A stretch of DNA of 64,000 nucleotides, from the NCBI RefSeq assembly GCF_000334455.1, contig NZ_BANX01000007.1, forward strand, positions 62,001-126,000, given 5' to 3'. The notes under the pieces were generated by a model. The model made no database searches and was not told where the DNA came from. It saw only the letters and a program-made list of their open reading frames with translations. Positions 41,052 through 48,987 of the stretch are shown here, piece by piece; positions within the stretch are counted from its first letter, which is position 1, and every line of letters begins with the position of its first letter. The position numbers and the translations under genes were made by a program. This DNA is from Gordonia soli NBRC 108243. GTDB lineage: Bacteria; Actinomycetota; Actinomycetes; Mycobacteriales; Mycobacteriaceae.

Positions 41052-42275
41052 ATGAACTCTTTCGACGCCATGTGGGCGGCGATCCTCGATGTCGGTCGCG
41101 ACGGGACCACCGGCGGCTACCGGCGATTCGCCTGGAACGACGCGGACATGACCCTGCGTGAATGGTTCGACGGTGAGGCACAACGGCGCTCGATGACCGT
41201 CGAGGAGGATCGCAACGGCAACCTGTGGGCGTGGTGGATGCCGGCGGGGTGGCAGGGCGAACCGCGCGACGCCTTCGTCACCGGCTCACACCTGGACTCG
41301 GTACCCGATGGCGGAGCCTTCGACGGTCCGCTGGGTGTGGTGTCGGCATTCGCCGCCGTCGACATCCTCCGGGCCAAGGACATCGTCCCGACCCGCCCGA
41401 TCGCGGTGACGGCGTTCGCCGACGAAGAAGGTGCCCGGTTCGGCGTCGCCTGTGTCGGCTCGCAACTGACCACGGGCAGCCTGACACCGGAACGTGCGCT
41501 GCGACTTCGGGACGTGAACGGGATCAGTCTCGCCGAGGCGCTCACCGCATCCGGTCGGCGACCCGACCACCTCGGCGCCGATCCCGCCCTCACCGACCGA
41601 GTCGGCGTCTACGTCGAGTTGCACGTCGAGCAGGGGCGCGGACTGGACCTCGTGGGCAAGCCGATCGCCGTGGCATCGTCGATCTGGCCGCATGGCCGCT
41701 GGCTGTTCCGGTTCACCGGCGAGGCCAATCACGCCGGCGCGACCCGACTAGTCGACCGCCGCGACCCCATGCTTGCCTTCGCGTCGTCGGTCCACACGGC
41801 ACGTGGTGCGGCGCAACTCCACGACGCGGTCGCCACCTTCGGCAAAGTGCAGGTGCTCCCCAACGGCGCGAATGCGATCCCGTCCGAGATCACCGCATGG
41901 CTCGACGCCCGCGCCGCCGACGAACAGACCCTGACCGCGTTGGTCGCCGAAATCTCCGCGCAGGCCCTCAAGTATGCCGAGGGTGATGGGATAGGCCTCG
42001 ACATCGACGCCGAATCCGTCACCCCCATCGTCGAGTTCCCGGCAGACACCCGCGCCCGGCTGCAGGCGGCGCTCGGCCACCTGGGCGAGATCCCCGTGCT
42101 CCCGACCGCGGCCGGCCACGACGCCGGGATCCTGTCGGCGAAGGTGCCGACGGCGATGTTGTTCGTGCGCAATCCGACCGGGGTGTCACACTCCCCTGTC
42201 GAACACGCCGAGGTCGACGACTGCCATCGCGGTGTGGAAGCTCTCGCCGATGTCATGGCCGACTGGGTCGCCTGA
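41052..42275 (+). CDS. Zn-dependent amidohydrolase (allantoate/N-carbamoyl-amino-acid hydrolase family)
   Basis: A 407-residue M20-type binuclear zinc hydrolase. VTGSHLDSVPDGGAFDGPLGV carries the first metal His/Asp, ADEEGARFG the catalytic Glu pair, ELHVEQG the third site, GEANHAGATRL the dimerisation domain, and SHSPVEHAE the last ligand. Relatives hydrolyse allantoate, N-carbamoyl amino acids or N-formyl derivatives. It sits at the end of the methylated-amine operon, 5 bases after the regulator stop, so it may open an N-substituted intermediate. The substrate is not defined. Confidence 0.88.
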   Translation: MNSFDAMWAAILDVGRDGTTGGYRRFAWNDADMTLREWFDGEAQRRSMTVEEDRNGNLWAWWMPAGWQGEPRDAFVTGSHLDSVPDGGAFDGPLGVVSAFAAVDILRAKDIVPTRPIAVTAFADEEGARFGVACVGSQLTTGSLTPERALRLRDVNGISLAEALTASGRRPDHLGADPALTDRVGVYVELHVEQGRGLDLVGKPIAVASSIWPHGRWLFRFTGEANHAGATRLVDRRDPMLAFASSVHTARGAAQLHDAVATFGKVQVLPNGANAIPSEITAWLDARAADEQTLTALVAEISAQALKYAEGDGIGLDIDAESVTPIVEFPADTRARLQAALGHLGEIPVLPTAAGHDAGILSAKVPTAMLFVRNPTGVSHSPVEHAEVDDCHRGVEALADVMADWVA

Positions 42276-42278
42276 GCA

Positions 42279-42325
42279 TTCTGGTCGGGTCGGTCGGGCG
42301 GCTTCTGGTCGGATTGGTCGAGCGG
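42279..42325. repeat. Degenerate 24-bp tandem repeat after the amidohydrolase gene
   Basis: TTCTGGTCGGGTCGGTCGGG starts at 42279, and a related copy, TTCTGGTCGGATTGGTCGAG, starts at 42303, 24 bases later. The pair fills the gap between convergent genes. It may be a slip duplication; no stable terminator hairpin is evident. Confidence 0.55.
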
Positions 42326-42346
42326 GGAAGCACACATCCGGCCGAC

Positions 42347-43144
42347 TCACCGACGCTGCAGGATCACCGTGGCGATCGACGACGGTTTGCCCGACGGGTT
42401 CGCCGCCACCACCCGGACGACCGCCAGCGACCGGCCGACGTGCTGCGGCTCGGCTGTGAAGGTGGTCGGCGCGGCAGCATCGCATGGCCGGACGTAGGCG
42501 ATGTCGATGCTGGTCGTGCGGTACTCGCAGCGGGCATCGATCGCCGACATCGCGGCCAGCTCGGACACCGCGATCAGCATGCCACCGTGGACGTTTCCCA
42601 TCCCGTTCGCGGCCAACGGGGTCGCCGGCATCGCCAGCGCGACGGCGCCGGCCGGTGCGTCCTCCGCATCGACCAGCCCGAGTTGCGATCGGATCGGGGC
42701 ATCGGCATCGACGAGTGATCCCGCCGCCACCGCCGCGGACAGGCCGGTGCTCTGGATGAGGTGCGACCGTTGCACGGCGATCGCCAACACCTCACCATCG
42801 TCGTCGGTGACAGCACCTCGGGTGGTGCCGCCGCGGGAATCGCGCCCCACCACCTCGCCCGTCACCGACAATCGGCCGGGGCACGTGGACGGGTCGGCGA
42901 GGAAGTCGACGCGGATGCCCAGGCTCACCGGCCACCGGTCGGCGGGTACGCCCGCGGCGATCGCATAACCGGTGACGTCGTCGAGCGCGACCGCGAGGGC
43001 ACCGCGCGCGACGCCGGCGATCGGATCGGCCAGCCAGGGCCCGGTGTCGGCGAACACCTCACCACCTGCGGTGGTGAACTCGCCGGGGCTGATCCGCAGC
43101 AGCACCTCCGCGCCTCCGATGTGGAACGAGACGGGTGTGAACAC
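42347..43144 (-). CDS. PaaI-type thioesterase with two hotdog domains
   Basis: A 265-residue double hotdog protein. The second half carries the PaaI-like motif NGMGNVHGGMLIAVSELAAMSA with the catalytic Asp/Glu replaced or shifted, and TTSIDIAYVRPC. The first half repeats the fold in degenerate form (GVARGALAVALDDVTGYA). It should hydrolyse acyl-CoA thioesters, possibly of aromatic or medium-chain acids. The start is GTG 43144, divergent from the LLM oxidoreductase gene 64 bases away. Confidence 0.85.
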   Translation of the reverse strand: MFTPVSFHIGGAEVLLRISPGEFTTAGGEVFADTGPWLADPIAGVARGALAVALDDVTGYAIAAGVPADRWPVSLGIRVDFLADPSTCPGRLSVTGEVVGRDSRGGTTRGAVTDDDGEVLAIAVQRSHLIQSTGLSAAVAAGSLVDADAPIRSQLGLVDAEDAPAGAVALAMPATPLAANGMGNVHGGMLIAVSELAAMSAIDARCEYRTTSIDIAYVRPCDAAAPTTFTAEPQHVGRSLAVVRVVAANPSGKPSSIATVILQRR

Positions 43145-43208
43145 GGTCTCTACAGTGCCCCGCGCCGCAACCCACCGCGGTGTCGGGGTCGGGTTCTACG
43201 ATCGGGCC

Positions 43209-44069
43209 ATGCGATTCGGCATCTGCATCCTGCCCGAGAAGCCGTGGCGGGAGACCGCCCCGCTCTGGACCCGCGCCGAGGAGATGGGTTTCGATCACGC
43301 GTGGACCTACGACCATCTCGTGTGGGGAGGTCTACCCGATTCGCAGTGGTTCTCCTGCGTCCCCACGCTGGCCGCCGCGGCCGGGGTGACGACTCGGATC
43401 AGGCTGGGCGCATTCGTGATCTCTCCCAACTTCCGGCACCCGGTCTCCACCTCGCGCGAGTTGCAGACCCTCACCGACATCTCCGACGGCCGACTCCTCG
43501 TCGGGCTGGGCGTCGGCGGTTCGCCCGACGACGCGATCCTGCGCCAACCGGAGCTCACCGTTCGTCAGCGGGTCGACCGATTCCAGGAGTTCGTCGACCT
43601 GCTCGACCGCACGTTGGATGCCGACCACGTCGACGCCGACGGCACCTACTACCAGGCAAGGGACATGCGACTGGTGGGTGGTTCCGTCCGGGCGCGGACC
43701 CCGTTGCTGCTCGCCGGGAACGGCCCCCGGTCGGTGCGCTTCGCCGCCCGGAACGGCGACGGCTGGGTGACCACGGGGCGTGGCGCCGACACCGTCGAGG
43801 CCTGGTTCGCCGACGTGGCAGGCAATCACGAGCTGCTGCAGGAAACCGCTGCGGCCGCCGGCCGGGACCCGCTCGACACATACCTCAGCCTCGACGCGTC
43901 ACCGCAGACCGCACTCGAGAGCGTCGGGGTGTTCGACGACCTCGTCGGACGCGCGGCAGAGATCGGGTTCACCGACGTGGTCGTCCACTGGCCACGTCCG
44001 ACCGATCCCTACCGCGCAGACCCCGATGTCCTCGAGTCACTGGCATCACGCGGACTCGACGCGTCCTGA
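43209..44069 (+). CDS. LLM-class flavin (F420/FMN)-dependent oxidoreductase
   Basis: A 286-residue luciferase-like monooxygenase-fold protein: MRFGICILPEKPWRE at the first strand, DHAWTYDHLVWG, TRIRLGAFVISPNFRHP, ELQTLTDISDGRLLVGLGVGG and PLLLAGNGPRSVRFAARNGDGW. In mycolic-acid bacteria many such proteins use cofactor F420 rather than FMN; no residue here decides. The substrate is unknown. ATG 43209 sits at the start of the fold; the upstream open frame is not coding. It converges with the secreted hydrolase gene. Confidence 0.88.
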   Translation: MRFGICILPEKPWRETAPLWTRAEEMGFDHAWTYDHLVWGGLPDSQWFSCVPTLAAAAGVTTRIRLGAFVISPNFRHPVSTSRELQTLTDISDGRLLVGLGVGGSPDDAILRQPELTVRQRVDRFQEFVDLLDRTLDADHVDADGTYYQARDMRLVGGSVRARTPLLLAGNGPRSVRFAARNGDGWVTTGRGADTVEAWFADVAGNHELLQETAAAAGRDPLDTYLSLDASPQTALESVGVFDDLVGRAAEIGFTDVVVHWPRPTDPYRADPDVLESLASRGLDAS

Positions 44070-44129
44070 GACGCCATCTCCGGAGCGGTACTTCCGGGTC
44101 GGCAGCTCAGCGATCGACGGCTCAGCGGC

Positions 44130-45005
44130 TCAACGCTGGGTCGCCCGTGCCGCCTTCTCGATGACGGCGGCCACCGCGCCCGGCTGCGACACGGGTGATG
44201 CGTGCGCGGCATTCACCTCGGATGTGCGGCCCGGCGCCGCACGCTTCGCCAGGAACCGCTGCAGGGCGGGCGGGATCACCCGATCCTGCCGCGAGACCAG
44301 GTACCAGCTCGGGACGGTGCGCCACGACGGCGGACCCGACGGTTCGAGATTGGCGGCCAGCGCCACCGACTTCTGGTGGGAGTACAGCTGAGCGGCCTTG
44401 GCGGGACTCAGATCCTGCGCGAAGATGTCGCGGAAATACGGCTGTGCGATGTAGCCGTCGAGGTTGCGACCGCCGGGCCCCGACGGGTCGACCACCGGCT
44501 TGACCTGGAGAGCCGGCGGCAGGAGCCGGCTGCCCGGATAGCGGATCGGATCGAGCAGACCGAGGGCGAACTCGCCTTGCGCGGGAGCGAATGCCGCGAT
44601 GTAGACGTTGGCGACGACGTCGCGGTCGTGCACGTCGGTGATCACCGAACCGCCGTAGGAGTGTCCGACCAACACGATCGGCCCCCGGATGGTGCCGAGT
44701 TTCTTCTGCAGTGCGGCGGCGTCGTAGGCCGGACCGCGGAGTGGATTGTCGAAGGTCTGAACGGCGTATCCCTGCCCCGACAGGTCCGCCTTCACGTCGC
44801 GCCAGCCCGATGCGTCGGTGAACGCGCCGTGGACGAGAACGATCGTCGGCTTCGGTGCTGCCATCGCATCAGGTGCCACGGTCAGGCCGAGGACCGCGAC
44901 CAGGAAGGTGATCACCGCGACGGTTCGGACGGCCAGGGGATGTCGGCGCACGCCGGTCCGGGTTCTCGTCTCCGATCGTGTCGGCGAGCCGTGCGAGCTG
45001 GACAT
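44130..45005 (-). CDS. Secreted alpha/beta-hydrolase (esterase-like)
   Basis: A 291-residue protein with an N-terminal signal peptide (Arg-rich start, core AVITFLVAVLGLTVA, cleavage near AMA-APK), then an alpha/beta-hydrolase of the EstC/salicylate-esterase type: VLVHGAFTDASGWRDV (oxyanion), GHSYGGSV with the nucleophile Ser, a cap region, and SRQDRVIPP with the catalytic Asp; the final His is in NAAHASPVSQP. It should cleave small esters outside the membrane. Confidence 0.88.
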   Translation of the reverse strand: MSSSHGSPTRSETRTRTGVRRHPLAVRTVAVITFLVAVLGLTVAPDAMAAPKPTIVLVHGAFTDASGWRDVKADLSGQGYAVQTFDNPLRGPAYDAAALQKKLGTIRGPIVLVGHSYGGSVITDVHDRDVVANVYIAAFAPAQGEFALGLLDPIRYPGSRLLPPALQVKPVVDPSGPGGRNLDGYIAQPYFRDIFAQDLSPAKAAQLYSHQKSVALAANLEPSGPPSWRTVPSWYLVSRQDRVIPPALQRFLAKRAAPGRTSEVNAAHASPVSQPGAVAAVIEKAARATQR

Positions 45006-45123
45006 TCGATCTCCTCTGGTCGATGGCGGCGAAACCGGAGCGGCTCGAACCCACCCTAGGCCTCGGCGCCGCGACCGGCGACCTCCGGGATCGGGCTGAT
45101 CGCAACCCGATCCCGGTCGGCGG

Positions 45124-45666
45124 CTACTTCGAGGTGAGCCGTATGCGATCGAAGTCCACCGGAACGTCGAGTGCGACGTTGATGTAGTTGGTGAACACGT
45201 TGAGCGCGACGTGGGCGACGGTCTCGACGATCTCTTCCGACGAGAGCCCGGTGTCGCGGGCAGCGCGGATCACCTCGTCATCGACCTGACCGCGACGGTC
45301 GACGAGATCGGTGGCCAGCGTCAGGATCGCGGCGGTGCGCGGATCGTGCGAGATCCCCTTCTGCGCCTCGGCCATCTCCTCCCCCGTGGCCCCGGCCTTG
45401 GTGCCGAGCAGGGTGTGCGCGGACAGGCAGTAGTCACAGCGGTTGCGGTCGGCGACCGCGACAGCGATCTGCTCGCCGATCTTGGCGCCGAGGCTGCCAT
45501 CGCCGAGCGCTCCGAAGCTACCCCACATGCTGTGCAGGGCCGCAGGCGAATTGGCCACCGCCTTGAACATGTTCGGGACGAAGCCGAAGGCGCCCTGGAT
45601 CTGCGCGAGCACGTCAGCTCGATCGTCGGTGACCTCGTCGGACTGGATGAGTTCGATACGGGACAT
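45124..45666 (-). CDS. AhpD-like carboxymuconolactone decarboxylase-family protein
   Basis: A 180-residue all-helical AhpD-like protein with the redox pair CDYC (Cys77, Cys80) followed by His84 in LSAHT, the alkylhydroperoxidase signature. Family proteins act as thiol peroxidases or in disulfide relay. It lies 12 bases downstream of the MOSC gene on the same strand, so both belong to one small operon preceded by a 19-bp palindrome that likely binds the MarR protein encoded upstream. Confidence 0.9.
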   Translation of the reverse strand: MSRIELIQSDEVTDDRADVLAQIQGAFGFVPNMFKAVANSPAALHSMWGSFGALGDGSLGAKIGEQIAVAVADRNRCDYCLSAHTLLGTKAGATGEEMAEAQKGISHDPRTAAILTLATDLVDRRGQVDDEVIRAARDTGLSSEEIVETVAHVALNVFTNYINVALDVPVDFDRIRLTSK

Positions 45667-45678
45667 GATGGTGCCTCT

Positions 45679-46404
45679 CTACTTTTCTGGATGCCGACCG
45701 GCATGGCGATCGGCGGTCTGGGGCGCGCCGTGCAGACGCAGGTTCTGGTCGTCGAGTTCTCCGTCGAACCGCCTGCGCAGCAACGTGACCCACGCTTCAG
45801 GTAAGAGTTCACGATGATGTAGGAGGCGGCCGGACCCGAGGAGGTCGTGGCGGTCGATGTTGAGCACGCGATGGACCTCGGCGGCGGTGATCCCATGGGA
45901 CGGCCGACGCGCCGTCTCGAAGCGATCGCCCGCACGGATCTCACCCGCTCGGAGCACTCGGAGGTACACACCGGTGCGCCCGGTCCTCTCGGTCACGACC
46001 GCCATGTCGTCGACCGCATGTGCGGCAGCGAGTTTGAAGCAGGGACGCCTGGGCTGCGACACCTGCAGGATCGCGGTCCCGACCTCGTACACGGTGCCGA
46101 GTACGGCGGTGGACTCGAGCAGGCCCTCGGTGGTGAGGTTCTCTCCGAATGCGGGGACCTCAAGGTCTCTGCCGATCTCATCCGACCATCGGGCGTAGTG
46201 CTCGACGGGGTACGCCAGGGCAGCCTTGTCCGGACCACCGTGATGTCTGCGATCGGCCTGCTGATCACCGACCGCGCCGTCCGGTGTGAACATCACCGGT
46301 CCCGACTGCGGCGTCTTGCGAATGGCCGATGCGACCGCGCGGCCCCGCCACGGCAGGTCGACGACCCTCCCCACCGACACGGTGAGCACTCGTGGCTCGG
46401 CCAT
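45679..46404 (-). CDS. MOSC-domain protein (YiiM-like)
   Basis: A 241-residue MOSC protein of the YiiM type. HHGGPDKAALAYPVEHYARW, FGENLTTEGL, and VSQPRRPCFKLAAA with the conserved Cys are the core; the C-terminal region ITAAEVHRVLNIDRHD is the 3-alpha domain. YiiM proteins handle molybdenum-cofactor sulfur or reduce N-hydroxylated compounds such as 6-hydroxylaminopurine. It leads the AhpD gene and follows the palindromic operator at 46447-46465. Confidence 0.9.
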   Translation of the reverse strand: MAEPRVLTVSVGRVVDLPWRGRAVASAIRKTPQSGPVMFTPDGAVGDQQADRRHHGGPDKAALAYPVEHYARWSDEIGRDLEVPAFGENLTTEGLLESTAVLGTVYEVGTAILQVSQPRRPCFKLAAAHAVDDMAVVTERTGRTGVYLRVLRAGEIRAGDRFETARRPSHGITAAEVHRVLNIDRHDLLGSGRLLHHRELLPEAWVTLLRRRFDGELDDQNLRLHGAPQTADRHAGRHPEK

Positions 46405-46446
46405 CTGCGACTCCGATCTCTCGTCGACGATGAGTATGGCACGAAT

Positions 46447-46465
46447 TAGGTAGGACTCCTACCTA
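46447..46465. promoter_or_regulatory. Perfect 19-bp palindromic operator upstream of the MOSC gene
   Basis: TAGGTAGGA-C-TCCTACCTA is symmetric around 46456. The 11-base core GTAGGACTCCT recurs at 47160-47170 upstream of the MarR gene. This argues that the MarR protein binds both and represses the MOSC/AhpD operon and itself. Confidence 0.75.
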
Positions 46466-46510
46466 TTGCTACGAGAACGTTCTCCACCAGCACGAACACG
46501 AGGCGCACCG

Positions 46511-47113
46511 TCAGGCTGCGGGGTGGTGCTCCGGGCAGTCCGACTGCAGATCGGCCGGGGGCAACGCCACCTCGAGCAGCGAGCAGTGGTGCGGCGCCGC
46601 GGCGTCGTCGTGCGCGTCCCGCTCGAAGAACCGGCAACTCGGGCAGACCCGCGCCACCGAGATCACGCCGCGTCGTTGCAGGTCCGCGATCGTCCCGAGC
46701 AGACTCTGCAGAACCACGGCGCGATCATCGACCGGGATGCGGTCGAGCGCCTCCGTCACCGGCGCATCCCAGACCTGCAGACGGTCGGCCACCGCAAGTC
46801 CTTCGGCGGTGAGGGACAGCACCCGACGTCGACCGTCCGAGCTCGCCGATCGGTCGATGATGCCCTTGCGTTCGAGTGCCGCAACAGCATCCGACATGGT
46901 CGGCCGTGTGACGTCGAACTCGGCGGCGAGGACGGTCACCTCGTTGCGAACCGGGGGTTGGCGCACGAGTGCGAGGACGACCTGCTGCTGCAGGGGCGTG
47001 AGTCCGCAGTCCCGAGCACTACGCTGCGCCAACGCTCGGACACCGTTGCCCAGCCGCTCGACCGCATCGGCCAATCGCCTGTTCAGGTCCGGCGCACCCG
47101 CCGCATCGACCAT
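46511..47113 (-). CDS. MarR-family regulator with Cys-rich C-terminal extension
   Basis: A 200-residue protein. The first 145 residues are a standard MarR fold (LTPLQQQVVLALVRQP, DVTRPTMSDAVAALERKGII, wing SSDGRRRVLSLTAEG). The remaining 55 add a metal-binding-like tail with CPSC (Cys157, Cys160), HHC (Cys177) and CPEH (Cys193), plus several His. Such a tail could hold zinc, iron or an Fe-S cluster and make DNA binding depend on metal or redox state. It lies between the two matching operator sites. Confidence 0.85.
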   Translation of the reverse strand: MVDAAGAPDLNRRLADAVERLGNGVRALAQRSARDCGLTPLQQQVVLALVRQPPVRNEVTVLAAEFDVTRPTMSDAVAALERKGIIDRSASSDGRRRVLSLTAEGLAVADRLQVWDAPVTEALDRIPVDDRAVVLQSLLGTIADLQRRGVISVARVCPSCRFFERDAHDDAAAPHHCSLLEVALPPADLQSDCPEHHPAA

Positions 47114-47159
47114 CGCCGTCGGACCACCTCACCGGACATCGCGTCCCCTGCCGGGCTGC

Positions 47160-47170
47160 GTAGGACTCCT
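47160..47170. promoter_or_regulatory. Partial operator copy upstream of the MarR gene
   Basis: GTAGGACTCCT repeats the 11-base core of the palindrome at 46447-46465. It lies 47 bases upstream of the MarR ATG, also within reach of the divergent lipase promoter. Likely the autoregulatory site. Confidence 0.55.
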
Positions 47171-47221
47171 CATCATCGATGATACGACCCGCAGCACGCG
47201 ACAGCGATGCTGTAATGAGCC

Positions 47222-48505
47222 ATGACCCTCGACGGTCGCGCACGCGGCCTGCGGATTCTCGCCCTCGTCGTCCTCGTCATCGGCTCGCTGACGTTCGCCC
47301 TCGGGCCGACCGCCACCGCAGCCCCCGGCCCGGGGTCACCGCTTCCCTCGGCCGACCCGTTCTACTCCTACAGCGGTTCGCTGTCGGGTGTGGCCCGAGG
47401 CGCGGTGCTGCGTAGTCGGCCGATGACCTTCCAGACTCCGACGCTGCGCACCCCGATCACCGGCTCGCAGGTCCTGTACCGCACCACCGATCAGTCGGGA
47501 GCCGGGCGCGCGACGGTCGCGACCGTGTTGCGCCCGCTGGTGCCGGGACCCACCAAACTCATCTCGTACCACATGGCCTACGACGCGCTGGGCTCGCAAT
47601 GCGATCCGTCGTACACCCTGAGCGGCGGCTACACGAACGCGACCGCGACCGCCGAGCAGGCGATCATCGCCGGCTATCTCGCGGCCGGATACACCGTCGT
47701 GGTGCCCGACTACGAGGGCGAGCGGCTCGAATGGACCATCGGTCGACAGTCGGCCTACGCGGCGCTCGACGGGGTCCGAGCGGCGCAGAACTTCCTACGC
47801 CTGCCGCGGTCCACGCCCGTCGGATTGCTCGGCTACTCCGGCGGTTCCATCCCCACCGAGTGGGGCGCCGAGCTCGCACCGAAGTACGCGCCCGAACTGA
47901 ACATCGTCGGTGTGGCCGCCGGTGGGCTCCCGGTCGACCTCGCCCACAATCTGCCGTACATCAACGGCAGCCCGGACTGGGCAGGCGTCATCCCCGCGCT
48001 GATCGTCGCCTATCAGCGCGCATACCGCCTCTCCACCGACACGTTCGTGTCGGCGCGCGGTACGCAGGCGATGAATCAGGTGAGCGCGCTGTGCATCTCG
48101 CAGTTCGCATCGAAGTTCCCCGGCCTCACCAGCGCACAGATGGTGAAGGCCCCGTACACCGGGCTACTCGACGTCCCGCAGGTCGTACGCGCGATCAACG
48201 ACAACATCATGGGCAGTCAGGGCACACCCCGCGCGCCGCTCTTCCTCGCGGTGGGGCACTACAACGCCATCGGCGACACCCTGATGATCACCGGCGACGT
48301 GATCGGCCTCGCCCACCAGTACTGCGGTCGCGGAGTGGATGTCACCTATGCGCAGTACGACGGCCTCAAGCACCAGCAGGCCTTCGCCGCGTTCGAGCCG
48401 CAGGCCTTCCAATACCTGACCGAGCGGTTCGCCGGACTACCCACCCGGAGCAACTGCGCGACCATCCCGCGCGGCAACAGCCTGGCACCGACACCGATCC
48501 CGTGA
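47222..48505 (+). CDS. Secreted lipase (LIP family)
   Basis: A 427-residue secreted lipase of the actinobacterial/fungal LIP family. The signal peptide covers about residues 1-34 (core ILALVVLVIGSLTFAL, cleavage near ATA-AP). The nucleophile elbow is GLLGYSGGSIPTEWGAEL; VVVPDYEG precedes it. Later, VGHYNAIGDT and YDGLKHQQAF probably carry the acidic residue and the catalytic His. It should cleave triacylglycerols or other long-chain esters outside the cell. The divergent MarR gene and a partial operator lie just upstream. Confidence 0.9.
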   Translation: MTLDGRARGLRILALVVLVIGSLTFALGPTATAAPGPGSPLPSADPFYSYSGSLSGVARGAVLRSRPMTFQTPTLRTPITGSQVLYRTTDQSGAGRATVATVLRPLVPGPTKLISYHMAYDALGSQCDPSYTLSGGYTNATATAEQAIIAGYLAAGYTVVVPDYEGERLEWTIGRQSAYAALDGVRAAQNFLRLPRSTPVGLLGYSGGSIPTEWGAELAPKYAPELNIVGVAAGGLPVDLAHNLPYINGSPDWAGVIPALIVAYQRAYRLSTDTFVSARGTQAMNQVSALCISQFASKFPGLTSAQMVKAPYTGLLDVPQVVRAINDNIMGSQGTPRAPLFLAVGHYNAIGDTLMITGDVIGLAHQYCGRGVDVTYAQYDGLKHQQAFAAFEPQAFQYLTERFAGLPTRSNCATIPRGNSLAPTPIP

Positions 48506-48546
48506 CCACCGGGCGCAGCCGACGTCAGCCCTCAGTGCGTGAGCGC

Positions 48547-48837
48547 TCAGTGACTGTGCGTCGCACCCAGGATGTCGTGGAGTATCCGGTGCACGATCGC
48601 GTCGGCGACCACGCGATAGTGCACCGTCCGGCCGGTACGTTGCGTCTCGACCCACCCCTGGTCCCGTAGCGCGCGAAGGGATTGCGACGCCGCGTTCTCG
48701 GTGATCCCGACGCGCTGCGCGAGCTCGGCGACGGGCAGGTCGGGATCGGCGTGCATCTCGACCAGCAGCCGCAGCCGGGTCGGGTCGCTGAGCAGGGCGA
48801 AGCGAGTGGCCCACTCGCCGACCTCCGAGTCGCGCAT
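48547..48837 (-). CDS. ArsR-family regulator with NmtR/CzrA-like C-terminal His cluster
   Basis: A 96-residue winged-helix ArsR protein. LLSDPTRLRLLVEM is the core helix, LAQRVGITENAASQSLRALRDQGWV the DNA-reading part, and RTGRTVHYRV the wing. The last helix has D-AIV-H, then H and a terminal HSH, a pattern like the alpha-5 metal site of nickel/cobalt/zinc sensors such as NmtR and CzrA. It is divergent from a five-gene ABC importer, which it probably controls. ATG 48837 follows GAGAGG; a longer frame lacks signals. Confidence 0.85.
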   Translation of the reverse strand: MRDSEVGEWATRFALLSDPTRLRLLVEMHADPDLPVAELAQRVGITENAASQSLRALRDQGWVETQRTGRTVHYRVVADAIVHRILHDILGATHSH

Positions 48838-48987
48838 CCACTCGCCTCTCGTCGCGGGTCGAACACCGGACGGCGATCGACGGTGTCCATCGTGCGGCAC
48901 CGGCGATGATGCGGCAATATGTGTCCCCAACAACATGTGTCTTGTCGGACATCTGTGCCGAGGACACCAGAGAGATCCGGAGCAAGC

